A DNA stretch of 48,769 bases, taken from an uncultured Ruminococcus sp. (GTDB taxonomy: Bacteria; Bacillota; Clostridia; Oscillospirales; Ruminococcaceae). Shown one piece after another: positions 48,601 through 48,769 of this stretch. Both the position numbers and the translations under genes were made by a program. The notes beneath the pieces were generated by a model. It saw only the letters and a program-made list of their open reading frames with translations, searched no databases and had not been told where the DNA came from. The DNA is taken from NCBI GenBank assembly GCA_944388405.1, contig CALXIQ010000042.1, forward strand, positions 1 to 48,769, read 5' to 3'. How positions within the stretch are numbered: the stretch's first letter is position 1; each line of letters starts with the position of its first letter.

Positions 48601-48769
48601 ATCTTGTGGCTATCGTTTTTGGATTTGCAAAAGCACCACAAGATATGTACTTTTTCATTCTTCCCCGCGCACCCACATGGTATTGGGTATCGTTTTTCGA
48701 CTTGCAATTCCAGACTGAGCAGCCGCGTTCTTTCCTATTAAAGGAAGCCTACCGTTTTTCGATTTGCTA
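48601..48769. repeat. Three copies of a 20 bp repeat running to the window edge
   Basis: TATCGTTTTTGGATTTGCAA (48611-48630), TATCGTTTTTCGACTTGCAA (48688-48707) and TACCGTTTTTCGATTTGCTA (48750-48769). The first copy is enclosed by perfect arms ATCTTGTGG / CCACAAGAT. Confidence 0.6.

Overview
The window looks like part of a chromosome from a Gram-positive, low-to-mid GC member of the Clostridia, most like the Oscillospiraceae/Ruminococcus group. The evidence is strong AGGAGG-type ribosome sites, textbook sigma-A promoters (TTGACA-17-TATAAT), RnmV, YlxM-Ffh, KhpA, class 1B PyrD with PyrK, a T-box in front of alaS, and carbohydrate genes (GH113 mannanase-like, FucO, ROK kinase). The genus is an inference.

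Layout. 1-8307: the first codons of a transposase-like gene, then a plus-strand block of manA, a ROK glucokinase, ilvD, pyrC, pyrF, pyrK and pyrD. 8308-9050: a gene-free stretch filled with dispersed repeats. 9051-9468: four minus-strand tRNAs (Val, Asp, Phe, Gly). 9739-13061: the ilvB-ilvN-ilvC operon (minus). 13370-15222: rlmA and a GH113-like hydrolase. 15297-16629: a promoter-to-terminator transcription unit on the minus strand with no credible gene, holding nine copies of a GGAGTGAGTCC motif. 16867-18576: a DUF1292 protein, a 6S RNA and an aldo/keto reductase. 18858-22235: ylxM-ffh-rpsP-khpA and a split TauE/SafE permease. 22193-28793 (minus): a phosphoesterase, ruvX, pyrB with a zinc tail, rnmV, holA, a comEC-like gene and a HIT protein. 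28874-34328 (minus): T-box-alaS, and rpmG-secE-nusG-rplK-rplA. 34682-38722: fucO, a transglutaminase lipoprotein and an AEC permease.

39031-47734 is an 8.7 kb integrative element in the 3' end of a tRNA-Leu(GAG) gene. It is bounded by 25 bp direct repeats. Its order is integrase and XRE repressor (minus), then divergently small HTH, excisionase-like, winged helix, replication initiator, DnaC-like loader and sigma-like genes, and a distal cargo end with a Fic protein paired with a ribbon-helix-helix protein. This resembles a phage-satellite (PICI-like) or small mobilisable island; no relaxase, capsid or terminase gene is visible. 47735-48769 returns to repeat-rich chromosome, with a flavodoxin remnant and a new repeat series running off the window.

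The metabolic genes cover most of UMP synthesis (pyrB, C, K, D, F) and the common branched-chain amino acid pathway (ilvB, N, C, D). The most interesting unexplained structure is the 1.3 kb repeat-bearing transcript at 15297-16629. Next come the repeat family that abuts tRNA 3' ends and carries a conserved 20-codon reading frame, and the Fic/RHH module with its operator-studded divergent promoters. All calls are by eye from sequence; no database search was run.
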